Source of the DNA: an uncultured Lachnospiraceae bacterium
Lineage (GTDB): Bacteria; Bacillota; Clostridia; Lachnospirales; Lachnospiraceae
Assembly (NCBI GenBank): GCA_934394565.1
Contig: CAKRQV010000002.1
Span: forward strand, 142,915 to 206,914
Direction of reading: 5' to 3'
DNA: 64,000 nt
Numbering within the stretch: the stretch's first letter is position 1; every line of letters starts with the position of its first letter. The position numbers were made by a program, and so were the translations under genes. Shown here one piece after another: positions 17,131-26,182 of this stretch. Below the pieces are notes generated by a model that was not told the DNA's origin, made no database searches, and saw only the letters and a program-made list of their open reading frames with translations.

Positions 17131-18561
17131 TCAGACATTGATCTCTGCTTTCATGCCCAGCTCATCTTTATTCTCATCCAGCACCGGCTGTACCACATTT
17201 TTCAGGAAAGCTTCTACCTGTTCTTTGGCACGTCCGGTATATTTTGACGGATCCATCGTTTTTTTCAGCTCATCCAGTGTCAGATTGAAGGACGGATCTG
17301 CGGCGATCAGCTCGAGCAGATTGTTCTCTTTACCCTCGACCTTGACATGCTTTCCGGCTTCCATGGACAGAGTGCGGATCTTCTCATGCAGTTCCTGACG
17401 GTCACCACCTGCTTTGACGGCATCCATCATGATATTCTCCGTAGCCATGAACGGCAGCTCACTCATCAGATGTTTTTCGATAACCTTCGGATAAACCACC
17501 AGACCATCGACAACATTCAGATACAGATCCAGGATGCCATCAATAGCCAGGAACGCTTCTGGCACGCTCAGACGCTTGTTAGCGGAATCGTCCAGTGTTC
17601 TCTCAAACCACTGTGTAGCAGAGGTAATAGCCGGATTCAAGGCATCCACCATTACATAACGGGACAGGGAACCAATACGCTCACTGCGCATCGGATTTCT
17701 CTTGTAGGCCATGGCAGAAGAACCGATCTGGGTCTTTTCAAACGGCTCCTCGATCTCTTTTAAATGCTGTAAAAGACGGATATCGTTGGAGAACTTATAG
17801 GCACTGGCTGCAATACCGGCCAGTACATTGACGACTCTGGTGTCCACTTTACGGGAATAAGTCTGTCCGGATACCGGATAGCAGGCCTTGAAGCCCATCT
17901 TCTCAGCGATCATCGGATCGATTTTGTCAATGGTCTCATGGTCGCCGTCAAACAGCTCCAGGAAGCTTGCCTGTGTACCGGTCGTACCCTTGCTTCCCAG
18001 AAGCTTCATGCCGTCGATCACATAACAGATATCCTCGTAATCCAGCATCAGTTCCTGCAGCCACAGAGATGCTCTTTTACCTACCGTTGTCGGCTGGGCC
18101 GGCTGGAAATGGGTAAAGGCCAGGGTCGGCAGTGCCTTGTATTCGTCGGCAAATTTGGCCAGCTCTGCGATCACGTTGACCAGTTTTTTCTTTACGAGCT
18201 TTAAGGCTTCTGTCATGATGATGATATCGGTATTATCACCTACATAGCAGGAGGTCGCACCAAGATGGATGATCGGTTTTGCTTTCGGACACTGTACACC
18301 GAAGGCATAGACATGGGACATAACATCATGGCGGACAACTTTTTCTCTCTCTTTTGCCACCTCATAGTTAATATCATCCACATGTGCTTTCATCTCATCA
18401 ATCTGTTCCTGTGTGATATCCAGTCCCAGCTCTTTTTCTGTCTCTGCAAGGGCGATCCACAGTCTTCTCCAGGTACGGAATTTCATATCCGGTGAAAAGA
18501 TATACTGCATTTCCTTGCTGGCATAACGTTCAGATAACGGACTTACATATTTGTCACTCAT
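17131..18561 (-). CDS. purB: Adenylosuccinate lyase
   Basis: The 476-residue protein of the fumarase/aspartase superfamily carries the signature GSSAMAYKRNPMRSERIGSL (around residue 285), the HLGATSCYVGDNTD block with catalytic-site His, and THFQPAQPTTVGKR. It acts twice in purine synthesis, splitting SAICAR and adenylosuccinate to release fumarate. Start ATG 18561 follows AGGAGG. The 109-nt gap to purF (18562-18670) has no clear promoter, so purF-purB may be one transcript. purC lies far away at 45255, so the purine genes are dispersed here. Confidence 0.95.
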   Translation of the reverse strand: MSDKYVSPLSERYASKEMQYIFSPDMKFRTWRRLWIALAETEKELGLDITQEQIDEMKAHVDDINYEVAKEREKVVRHDVMSHVYAFGVQCPKAKPIIHLGATSCYVGDNTDIIIMTEALKLVKKKLVNVIAELAKFADEYKALPTLAFTHFQPAQPTTVGKRASLWLQELMLDYEDICYVIDGMKLLGSKGTTGTQASFLELFDGDHETIDKIDPMIAEKMGFKACYPVSGQTYSRKVDTRVVNVLAGIAASAYKFSNDIRLLQHLKEIEEPFEKTQIGSSAMAYKRNPMRSERIGSLSRYVMVDALNPAITSATQWFERTLDDSANKRLSVPEAFLAIDGILDLYLNVVDGLVVYPKVIEKHLMSELPFMATENIMMDAVKAGGDRQELHEKIRTLSMEAGKHVKVEGKENNLLELIAADPSFNLTLDELKKTMDPSKYTGRAKEQVEAFLKNVVQPVLDENKDELGMKAEINV

Positions 18562-18670
18562 ACGAACCTCCTGTTTGTCTTCCGACGATTTTATAATTGT
18601 CTGCCACTCAGGTGACAGTCATTGCTTCTGATCTGTTACAGCAAAATTTATGTTTCACTGTGCATGCTAT

Positions 18671-20122
18671 TTATTTCTCATATTCGCCACGGATATCTTC
18701 CTTTGGCGGTTCAATCGGGTACTTTCCGGTGAAACATCCCGTACAGATGCCCTGATTGCCGGACAGGGCCGGTAATCTCTCGATATTCAGGTAGTGCAGG
18801 GAATCCGCACCGATCACCTGGCGGATTTCCTCGACTGTACGGTTATAGGCGATCAGCTGTTCTCTGACCGGTACATCCGTACCGAAGTAGCAGGGCCATA
18901 AGAACGGCGGGGAGCTGACCATCATATGTACCTCTTTGGCTCCGGCCTCACGCAGCATCGTGACGATACGGTCACTGGTTGTACCACGGACGATCGAATC
19001 ATCAATCATGATAATACGCTTACCTGCAACGGCCTCCCGCAGGACATTTAACTTGACCTGTACGCTGGACTCACGGCTGCTCTGTTTTGGTTTGATGAAT
19101 GTACGGCCCACGTAACTGTTCTTTACAAAGGCCACGCCATAGGGGATGCCGGACTGCAGTGCATAGCCCATGGCAGCGGCATTACCGGATTCCGGTACAC
19201 CAACCACAAGATCCGCATCCACAGGGGAATCCATGGCGAGATATTTTCCTGCAAGCATACGGGAATCATATACACTCATACCATCGATCTTGCTGTCGAG
19301 ACGGGCAAAATAGATATACTCAAAAACACAGCGGGCCTGCTGCTCTTTCGGGATGCACATGGTCTTGTCGGACTTGATCTCACCGTCTTTGGTGATGGTT
19401 ACCACTTCCCCCGGTTCCACATCACGGATAAACGTTGCCCCGACGGTATCCAGTGCGCAGCTCTCGGAAGCAAGAATATAGGCATTGTCACGCTTACCGA
19501 TACACAGTGGGCGGAAACCATACGGATCACGCACCCCGATCAGTTTTCTCGGAGATGCAACAACCAGAGAATAGGCACCTTTGAGCTTCTGTGCCGCACG
19601 GATCACGGCTTCCTCGGCCGTCTTTGCTTTGACACGTTCTCTGGCGATATGGTAGGCAATAACCTCCGTATCGATCGTAGTCTGGAAGATCGCACCGCTG
19701 ATCTCCAGCTCATGCCGAAGTTCCGGAGTGTTGATCAGGTTACCATTGTGCGCCAGCGCCAATGTACCTTTGACATAGTTTAAAACCAGCGGCTGGGCAT
19801 TTTCACGGGTAGACGCACCGGCCGTAGAATAACGCACATGACCGACACCAATATTTCCGTTTAATTTTTCCAGATTTTCCGGTGAAAACACTTCATTGAC
19901 CAGCCCCATACCCTTATGGGACTTTACGACATTCGGTCCGTCGGTATCACTGACTGCGATACCACAGCTTTCCTGTCCACGGTGCTGCAGAGCCATCAGA
20001 CCATAATAGATGGTCGATGCAACATCGTTATCATCCAGATCATAGACGCCGAAAACACCACACTCCTCTTTCAGGCCATCCTCAGCGTTCTGATAAGTCA
20101 TATACTGTTCATTTTCTTTCAT
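18671..20122 (-). CDS. purF: Amidophosphoribosyltransferase
   Basis: The 483-residue enzyme begins with a short propeptide (about 20 residues) before CGVFGVYD, whose Cys becomes the N-terminal nucleophile of the glutaminase domain. The PRPP-binding loop MIDDSIVRGTTSDRIV is present near residue 345, and cysteines near the end (GICTGCFTG) fit the Fe-S-containing PurF class. It makes phosphoribosylamine, the first committed purine step. I chose ATG 20122 (GGAAAGG upstream) over an in-frame ATG 48 nt earlier. Confidence 0.95.
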   Translation of the reverse strand: MKENEQYMTYQNAEDGLKEECGVFGVYDLDDNDVASTIYYGLMALQHRGQESCGIAVSDTDGPNVVKSHKGMGLVNEVFSPENLEKLNGNIGVGHVRYSTAGASTRENAQPLVLNYVKGTLALAHNGNLINTPELRHELEISGAIFQTTIDTEVIAYHIARERVKAKTAEEAVIRAAQKLKGAYSLVVASPRKLIGVRDPYGFRPLCIGKRDNAYILASESCALDTVGATFIRDVEPGEVVTITKDGEIKSDKTMCIPKEQQARCVFEYIYFARLDSKIDGMSVYDSRMLAGKYLAMDSPVDADLVVGVPESGNAAAMGYALQSGIPYGVAFVKNSYVGRTFIKPKQSSRESSVQVKLNVLREAVAGKRIIMIDDSIVRGTTSDRIVTMLREAGAKEVHMMVSSPPFLWPCYFGTDVPVREQLIAYNRTVEEIRQVIGADSLHYLNIERLPALSGNQGICTGCFTGKYPIEPPKEDIRGEYEK

Positions 20123-20218
20123 TTTGCATCCTTTCCTCTGTAGAGCAGATGAGAGAAAACCGTTAGGCATAGCATATAAACGGTATATCTATAAGTTTTT
20201 CATAATAATACAGCTGCA

Positions 20219-20248
20219 ATTATAAACTACTCTTATTATACAATGCAA
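20219..20248 (-). promoter_or_regulatory. Probable purF promoter
   Basis: Minus-strand TTGCAT (20243-20248) and TATAAT (20219-20224) with an 18-bp spacer give a leader of about 90 nt. A second TATAAT at 20239-20234 could serve an alternative upstream promoter. I see no purine riboswitch. Confidence 0.55.
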
Positions 20249-20302
20249 GATGTCTACGAAAAAAAATACAATTTTCTTTGTATAGCCATATACAGTTCCT
20301 GC

Positions 20303-20336
20303 TTTCTCTGCCATTTTTCAGATAATGGCAGAGAAA
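20303..20336. terminator. Hairpin behind the TPR-DUF5716-DUF5717 operon
   Basis: TTTCTCTGCCATT (20303-20315) pairs exactly with AATGGCAGAGAAA (20324-20336), a 13-bp stem with an 8-nt loop. The minus-strand U tract after it is poor, so termination strength is uncertain, but the position just past the stop at 20354 fits. Confidence 0.6.
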
Positions 20337-20353
20337 ACAGTCCTGTGTCCTGT

Positions 20354-21190
20354 TTAATACCCCGTATTCTTATGGTAGGTATCCGTCAGATCTTTTAAAT
20401 ACGTCCGCATGCCCTCTTCGTATCCTTTCCGGTCACCGTTTTCCATCCTGTCTTTAAGTTCTTTATACCTAAGAGCACTTTCAGACTCCATGGCACTGTT
20501 TTCTGACTCCTGGATCTGTAGCAGTACTTCCTGCACGGTTTTAGTATCTACTCCCAGTTCCCCTGCAGCCTTATGCAAAGCTTCTTCACCGTCTGCCAGG
20601 TACACAGCTGTCAGATACCCCGTCAGAACCTTGTGGCTGTGCAGCATATCATAAGCCGTTTTCAGGCATTCTCTGGCTTCGCTCATCTCGAACAGACGGG
20701 CATGGGCACAGCCCATATTATAATAGACACTGCCCTCAAACTGACTGCCTGTCTCGTCCATGGCTGGTGTCTGCAGGCTCTTTTTATATACATTCAGGGC
20801 GTTTCTGAATTTTTCATTGCCAAAAAGGTAATCGCCCTTCATTTTCAGGCGCACACGCTCCGGCTGTGCCTCATACTGGGACAGCTTTGCCAGAAAGATC
20901 CGCATCTGTTCATGGGAAAGATAGTAGATTTCTTTAAACACCGGCAAGATCATCTCGCCCACAGAAGCCTTCTGTTCCATAAGGGCTGTCAGTTTTTTGG
21001 AAAGCCCCTGCAGTCCCAGTTCATCTTTCAGCCATACACACAGCTTTTCATTGAGCAGCGTATCATCGATCAGATACAGATTATTATACAGGTAGTAACA
21101 GAGTTCTTCCATCGAATAGATATTGGTACTGATATTTTCTATAAAGAAAGGTTTCTTTGCGGTCTTTGTTTTACAGAGGATATAACTCAT
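20354..21190 (-). CDS. TPR-like helical protein, third gene of the DUF5716/DUF5717 cluster
   Basis: This 278-residue soluble protein has no named family that I recognise. Residues about 115-205 look like two or three tetratricopeptide-type helix pairs (KGDYLFGNEKFRNALNVYKK, YYNMGCAHARLFEMSEA), followed by charged helices to the C-terminus (ELKDRMENGDRKGYEEGM). There is no signal peptide or membrane segment. Its ATG overlaps the end of the DUF5716 gene by 4 nt, so the two are probably translationally coupled. TPR proteins often serve as chaperone or Hsp70 partners, and the gene next door encodes an Hsp70-like protein. A working complex with it is an inference. Confidence 0.75.
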   Translation of the reverse strand: MSYILCKTKTAKKPFFIENISTNIYSMEELCYYLYNNLYLIDDTLLNEKLCVWLKDELGLQGLSKKLTALMEQKASVGEMILPVFKEIYYLSHEQMRIFLAKLSQYEAQPERVRLKMKGDYLFGNEKFRNALNVYKKSLQTPAMDETGSQFEGSVYYNMGCAHARLFEMSEARECLKTAYDMLHSHKVLTGYLTAVYLADGEEALHKAAGELGVDTKTVQEVLLQIQESENSAMESESALRYKELKDRMENGDRKGYEEGMRTYLKDLTDTYHKNTGY

Positions 21191-22449
21191 ACACGGTCAC
21201 CTCCCTTTTCTGTCAGTACTTCTTCCCAGACTTTTCCGGTGGACGGATACAGGTCACCGAAGCCAAGATCTGTGACTTTTACCTTCATCGTCGTACCGGA
21301 TGTAAAGGCGATCTCCACCCTGAGGCGGGACGCTTTCGGTGGACGCTCAGGCAGACCGTCCAGCTTCATCGCCACCGTTCGGTGTTCTTTGGAATACATC
21401 TCACCGATCTGCAGTTTCAGCGTATCTTCTTCATCCAGAAGGATCTCGCAGCTGGCCTCTTTGTCGTACCAGTTACCGCCACCCTGGATCAGGGAATAAT
21501 AGCCCGGCACACCGTTGATCAGAAGCTCCATACCCACATTGTACCGGACAACATCGCCGCCGATATACAGATAGGCTTTCAGTCGTCTGTCCTCTACCTT
21601 TTCACGGGCCGCCTGGCAGGCACCTTTTGCATAGAGATTGTTGCCAAAGTAGACCTTTCTCTGTGCCTTGCAAAGCAGCACCACAGATTTTTTCGCCCAT
21701 TCCTGGGAAAATCCATTGCCGACCAGATAGATGGTTGAATAAATATCCGTCCCCAGGGATTCCTGGATCAGATCGCAGAAATCCAGATCCTTCTGCCGCT
21801 CATCCACGGACAGTGTCACTCTTTTTCCCTCTCTGCAGGATACCAGTGCCGGACGGGTTGTCTGATCCACATCCAGCTTTCGGAAATATACATCCCTGTC
21901 TTCAAATACAAACAGACCAATCTTTCGTCCTCTGCCGTCTGTTTTCTGAGAAAATGTCTCATAATAGAAGCTCTCCGGATATTCCTGCAAAAAGGCTCTT
22001 CCGGGCTCAAATCCAAGGATACTGTAAGCCAGCCGCACATTCTCCACGAGCACTTTGGAAATGCGGGGTGTCGTCAGCATAAAAGAGCTGATCTTTTTTA
22101 ATGGTTCCGGTATACCGAGAAGCTCCATGGATTCCCGGATCAGGACGGCTAACAGCTCTCCCGGCCTGTAAGAACGTCCGGCCACCGTGACCGGCTGACT
22201 GCTCTGACACAGACCATAGATCCCGCTGATAAAGCTTTCCCCTTTCTGTGAAGAAAAATATTCGGCTTCCGGTCCGAAATGCCATTTTTTTCCGTCTGCC
22301 GTGCTGATACAGTTGGCAAACGAGGAATCATCGTCCCCCACCTTGACAGGAAGGGATTCCGCGGTCTCTGTCTGACGGTCATAATAACAGATCTGAGAGG
22401 CATCCGTACCAAAATCAAATCCGATCAGAATATTTCTTGTTTCGTTCAT
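21187..22449 (-). CDS. DUF5716-type actin/Hsp70-fold protein
   Basis: The 420-residue protein opens NILIGFDFGTDASQICYYDR, the phosphate-1 motif of the actin/Hsp70/sugar-kinase ATPases. Residues about 135-175 (LTTPRISK...AYSILGFEPGRAFLQEYPES) align by eye with the Hsp70 stretch containing TVPA and NEPTAAA. Later YLVGNGFSQEW and NNLYAKGACQAA resemble the Hsp70 adenosine motif and its AVAxGAA tail. The phosphate-2 glycines (DLGGGT) are replaced by FVFEDRDV, so ATPase activity may be lost or altered. No substrate-binding domain like that of DnaK is seen; the last 110 residues are beta-rich. The DUF name is from memory. It follows the giant DUF5717 gene by 15 nt. Confidence 0.8.
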   Translation of the reverse strand: MNETRNILIGFDFGTDASQICYYDRQTETAESLPVKVGDDDSSFANCISTADGKKWHFGPEAEYFSSQKGESFISGIYGLCQSSQPVTVAGRSYRPGELLAVLIRESMELLGIPEPLKKISSFMLTTPRISKVLVENVRLAYSILGFEPGRAFLQEYPESFYYETFSQKTDGRGRKIGLFVFEDRDVYFRKLDVDQTTRPALVSCREGKRVTLSVDERQKDLDFCDLIQESLGTDIYSTIYLVGNGFSQEWAKKSVVLLCKAQRKVYFGNNLYAKGACQAAREKVEDRRLKAYLYIGGDVVRYNVGMELLINGVPGYYSLIQGGGNWYDKEASCEILLDEEDTLKLQIGEMYSKEHRTVAMKLDGLPERPPKASRLRVEIAFTSGTTMKVKVTDLGFGDLYPSTGKVWEEVLTEKGGDRV

Positions 22450-22464
22450 GACGTTCCCTTCCTC

Positions 22465-25400
22465 CTATAGTAATGTAAACATCTGCCTGCACAGATGCTC
22501 TGTTGTAATAAATTTCTGCATTTCCTCATCCAGGGCGTCTGTCCGTCCCACATGCCAGTCAGCCAGCATACGATTCAGCCGGTGATATTTTGTCTGTCCC
22601 CCGGTATCGATCTGGCTGCCGGAGACAGTGTGTACGTTTAAGTCCGTCGGATGATTTTCCCGGATCAGCGTATATTCGAGTACTTCTCCGTAAAACAGCA
22701 TAAATTCTTTGGCAAATATGCCCTCAAACATCTCTTTCATCGGTTTGGAGAAAAACTCTCTCTCCTTTTCTCCCTCGCCTCTTAAGCAGTACCGGATACG
22801 GATCGTCTCTCCCGCATCGCCCCGGCATTCAATAAAGATCCGGTCGTCCAGCTCATAGGCCTGAATCAGTTCTTCCGGCAGCTGTTTAAAGAAGCCCAGC
22901 CGGATGCCCTGTGCCGTCACAATCTCCAGCTGGCTGCGGATAAAAGCCTTGTCCCCATCCGTGATTTCCACCGGTTTTGACGGTGTTTTGTCTTCTGACC
23001 AGCCATAATGCGTATCTTCCTGCGTGTCCGCTTCTGCCACTGCAGCACCGGCATAATGCTTTAACAGTGCCAGACGACAGATTATATGCCCCTCGCTGTG
23101 CAGCACAAACTCTTTCATCTGGTCAATCAGAAACTGTTCCTGTGGCTGTCCTTCAAAGAACCATCCATAAGCCGTAAACACGAGGAACGACTGCACAACC
23201 TGCTCCCGGAAAGCCCCCTGCATATAGCTCTGCAGAATTTCCTCCGGATGTGCCAGCGGTTTCCGCAAAAACATTGACAGAATCAGCAGCTCTTCATCAA
23301 TGCCAAAGGTATCGATCTCCCGGTCTGCCAGAAGGTCACGGATCTTATGCATCTGCTCCAGTGAACCCACGTAGTGATCTCTGAGATACACAAGAATCGC
23401 ATCATTTGCCTTGTCTTTGACAAACATGTCATAGGCCAGACAAAGAAGTTCTTCATTTTCTTCCTGCCCCATATTCTGGATCAGCTGCATACACAGCATG
23501 TGAAGAAGTCTCGCATCGATATATTCATAGCCGTAACGGCTGATCACGTCAAAGGCACCAGCGATCTTGTGACGCTGCAGCATTGCCCGCACGATCAGCC
23601 CCTTGCATTTGCCGGCACATTCGTCCGTGGCCATCATTTTCTGGATGCTTTCCGGCAGCTCACATTCCTCATTGCGTGTATAATACTGCAGGGCTTTCAT
23701 CCGCGCCGTGAACCTGCAGCTGTCTACGAAACGCTCATCCTCTGCCACACGCAGGAACGAACGTACCGTTGCATCTGTCGGCTCCGTATGCTCCATATCC
23801 GGCAGCAATGTATGTACCAGAAGTCCAAACGAACGTGACTGGCATGCCAGGCAGCTCTCTGTATACATATCCGGCTGCATCAGTGCTGTGATCTTATGCT
23901 CCACCGTGGAGGCAAAACGACGCTTTTTCCCGTCCTCAAACAGAAGCTGTTCATCTCCGGTATACATCTGGATGTAAGCCGTCTGTTCCCGCACCGGATA
24001 ACTCTCTTCTTCTGACAGCCAGGGACTGCACACAATGATCCGGCGGATAGATGGATCACTGACTGTCACTTTACAGGCAAACATGACTTCACACAGATTT
24101 TCTGCCATATCACGGTTTTCCGGCTGTGTGGCAAAGTGACGGTAGATTTTTGCATACTGGTCATTGATCTTTCCTTTTTCCATGCTTTCCACGGAAAATC
24201 CGACCATGCTCTCCCTGTACTTTTCGTATGTTCCCGGATCAGTCTCTCTGTTTTGGATGATATTGGCATATAAAAATGCCTTCTGATCCGAGCGAAGTCT
24301 GTTTTCGTAGGAAAAATACAGACGTATCGCCAGCGGCAGCGGTTGTGTATACGAAACCGGAATCGTTTCCATATAATACTCATACAGCCGTGTCATGCGC
24401 ACCTGTGCCTCAACAGCCCTTGCATACCAGACAAAATACTCCGGTTTTGCCGGAGCTTCCAGCATGATCAGCTTCAATACAGCTGTCAGCACTTCCGGAT
24501 CCTGGCTCACCTCATAGCAGGCACTTAACAGCCTGTATAATGGTGCCGACCATTCTCTGGCATACTGCGCCAGGATCGCCGTCATCCGCACAGTCTCCGG
24601 TGTCAGAAGGCCCCATTTTGCCGCAAACTGCAGGGTACGGAAATATACACCGCCAAGACTTGTCAGAAGATGCGGCTCCTTTTTGAGGATCTGCCAGACG
24701 CTAAGATATACCACCGGGCTGCAGCTGCCAAAATCAGCAATTTTTTCATATTCCTCCAGCTGCTTTTCGGATGTGTATGCCTCACTCTGTCTCATATATA
24801 ACGTCAGCAGCAGACCGCTCTTGGGTACCTGCAGACGCAGGTCGTAAAGACGGTCCGTAATACTGTCAGAAATGTGTGGCAGAAGTCCCGTCTCTTTCAG
24901 CAGATACAGACCGATGCCCTCCAGCTCCGGATCCGTCGTCTTCACTTCCTGATTTTTGATCGGCCAGCAGGCAGCCACCGCAGCGGCTCCATCTCCTGCT
25001 GCCAGACACTGTGCCGTTTTGCATGCACTGGCCAGATAGGCTGTAGCATCAGAAGGAGTATCCAGAATATCCTCTGTCTCTTTCTTCCACTGCTCGATGG
25101 TCGTTTTTCCCGTCTCATAAGACAGCCAGGAACGGATCAGTTTTGTCCGGATCTTCTTATCCCGTAACCGGACATCATCCCCATGCGCACCGTTTGTGGC
25201 CACCACCTTAAACTGCAGTGTGTCATACACTGTGCGGATCGTGATCATGCCATAATTATTGCCTTTTTTGAGCCGGTCCCTGCGCAGAATATACTCTAGG
25301 CCGAACAGACTGCCGATGAAATCCTCGGATGTGATCACCCGCTTGTCCACCTGCAGGAAATCCCCCTGTACGTCAACTTCCATCCGGACAAAGCCCCAGG

Positions 25401-26055
25401 TGTCTTTTTCCACGTAGAGGATATTTTTCTGAGAGCTTCTGAGACCCTCATAGATCTTTTCTTCCCTGTCAATACTGATATGTACAGGCTCCTTGCGGCC
25501 ACAGCCAATCAGAAATTCTTCCAGATGCTGATAGCCCGCCGGATTGGCACTCAAGCCCCGGTATAACGGCAGCCAGCAGGCATCCTTTCCCTTGAAAAAC
25601 CGTGTGAAATCCGCCGACACGAACAGGTGGAACGCCTCTCTGAAATCCGAGCGGGCCAGCTTCGCAAAGCTCTCCAGGCTGCGGATCTCTCCATGACGGG
25701 TCTGTACCTCCGGTGTATGCACCTGCACGTGGACAGACACACTGGCTTCACCGATAGGACTTAAGATCGTGATCTCTCCGTCAAACGTATCCTCTTCCTT
25801 CAGACCTCTCGTATCGATGATATACTTTACGTGGATCGCATTGCCCGCAAACGTATCTTTTGCCAGCACGATCCTGCGGTTGGAGCTGATCAGCATCCCC
25901 CGGATACGACTATTGTCACCGGCCGAAAAAAAGAACTCGCCCTCCAGACTGGAATCCGCAGGAGCCATAAGTTCCAGATGTTCCTCGGACAGGACGAGTT
26001 TCGGTGCCTGATATCGGTATGTATCATTCAGCAGTTCTTCGATTCTTCTTTTCAT
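22465..26055 (-). CDS. Giant DUF5717-type protein (1196 residues)
   Basis: The large cytoplasmic protein has no signal peptide or membrane helix. Residues about 15-125 and 185-295 look like two beta-sandwich domains (ELMAPADSSLEGEFFFSAGD; VHISIDREEKIYEGL). Residues about 300-1010 are almost entirely alpha-helical with repeated leucine-rich helix pairs, probably an alpha-solenoid. A final beta-containing domain spans about 1030-1160. I associate it from memory with DUF5717, found in Lachnospiraceae beside DUF5716. No catalytic motif is apparent. It is the first gene of a three-gene operon with its own promoter at 26132-26160. A scaffold role for the Hsp70-like partner is an inference. Confidence 0.75.
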   Translation of the reverse strand: MKRRIEELLNDTYRYQAPKLVLSEEHLELMAPADSSLEGEFFFSAGDNSRIRGMLISSNRRIVLAKDTFAGNAIHVKYIIDTRGLKEEDTFDGEITILSPIGEASVSVHVQVHTPEVQTRHGEIRSLESFAKLARSDFREAFHLFVSADFTRFFKGKDACWLPLYRGLSANPAGYQHLEEFLIGCGRKEPVHISIDREEKIYEGLRSSQKNILYVEKDTWGFVRMEVDVQGDFLQVDKRVITSEDFIGSLFGLEYILRRDRLKKGNNYGMITIRTVYDTLQFKVVATNGAHGDDVRLRDKKIRTKLIRSWLSYETGKTTIEQWKKETEDILDTPSDATAYLASACKTAQCLAAGDGAAAVAACWPIKNQEVKTTDPELEGIGLYLLKETGLLPHISDSITDRLYDLRLQVPKSGLLLTLYMRQSEAYTSEKQLEEYEKIADFGSCSPVVYLSVWQILKKEPHLLTSLGGVYFRTLQFAAKWGLLTPETVRMTAILAQYAREWSAPLYRLLSACYEVSQDPEVLTAVLKLIMLEAPAKPEYFVWYARAVEAQVRMTRLYEYYMETIPVSYTQPLPLAIRLYFSYENRLRSDQKAFLYANIIQNRETDPGTYEKYRESMVGFSVESMEKGKINDQYAKIYRHFATQPENRDMAENLCEVMFACKVTVSDPSIRRIIVCSPWLSEEESYPVREQTAYIQMYTGDEQLLFEDGKKRRFASTVEHKITALMQPDMYTESCLACQSRSFGLLVHTLLPDMEHTEPTDATVRSFLRVAEDERFVDSCRFTARMKALQYYTRNEECELPESIQKMMATDECAGKCKGLIVRAMLQRHKIAGAFDVISRYGYEYIDARLLHMLCMQLIQNMGQEENEELLCLAYDMFVKDKANDAILVYLRDHYVGSLEQMHKIRDLLADREIDTFGIDEELLILSMFLRKPLAHPEEILQSYMQGAFREQVVQSFLVFTAYGWFFEGQPQEQFLIDQMKEFVLHSEGHIICRLALLKHYAGAAVAEADTQEDTHYGWSEDKTPSKPVEITDGDKAFIRSQLEIVTAQGIRLGFFKQLPEELIQAYELDDRIFIECRGDAGETIRIRYCLRGEGEKEREFFSKPMKEMFEGIFAKEFMLFYGEVLEYTLIRENHPTDLNVHTVSGSQIDTGGQTKYHRLNRMLADWHVGRTDALDEEMQKFITTEHLCRQMFTLL

Positions 26056-26085
26056 TCAAGCTCACCTGTAATTTCATACTTTTTC

Positions 26086-26113
26086 TTGACTAATCCCTGT
26101 GAACAGGTATAAT
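26086..26113 (+). promoter_or_regulatory. Promoter of the cobD-like gene
   Basis: TTGACT (26086-26091) and TATAAT (26108-26113) have a 16-bp spacer (17 if CTTGAC is taken). It faces the DUF5717 promoter, so the two transcripts diverge from a 130-bp region. Confidence 0.6.
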
Positions 26114-26131
26114 TTATCATAATTAACTGTA

Positions 26132-26160
26132 ATTATACACTACATAACAATTTGTTGCAA
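26132..26160 (-). promoter_or_regulatory. Promoter of the DUF5717-DUF5716-TPR operon
   Basis: Minus-strand TTGCAA (26155-26160) and TATAAT (26132-26137) are 17 bp apart. The leader of about 70 nt runs through the opposing cobD promoter, which could cause mutual interference. Confidence 0.6.
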
Positions 26161-26182
26161 GCAAAGCAGAAATGAGGACACC

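Noticed and set aside
20123..20353. Purine riboswitch upstream of purF
   Set aside because: No purine aptamer pattern; only a promoter pair and a terminator-like hairpin are present.
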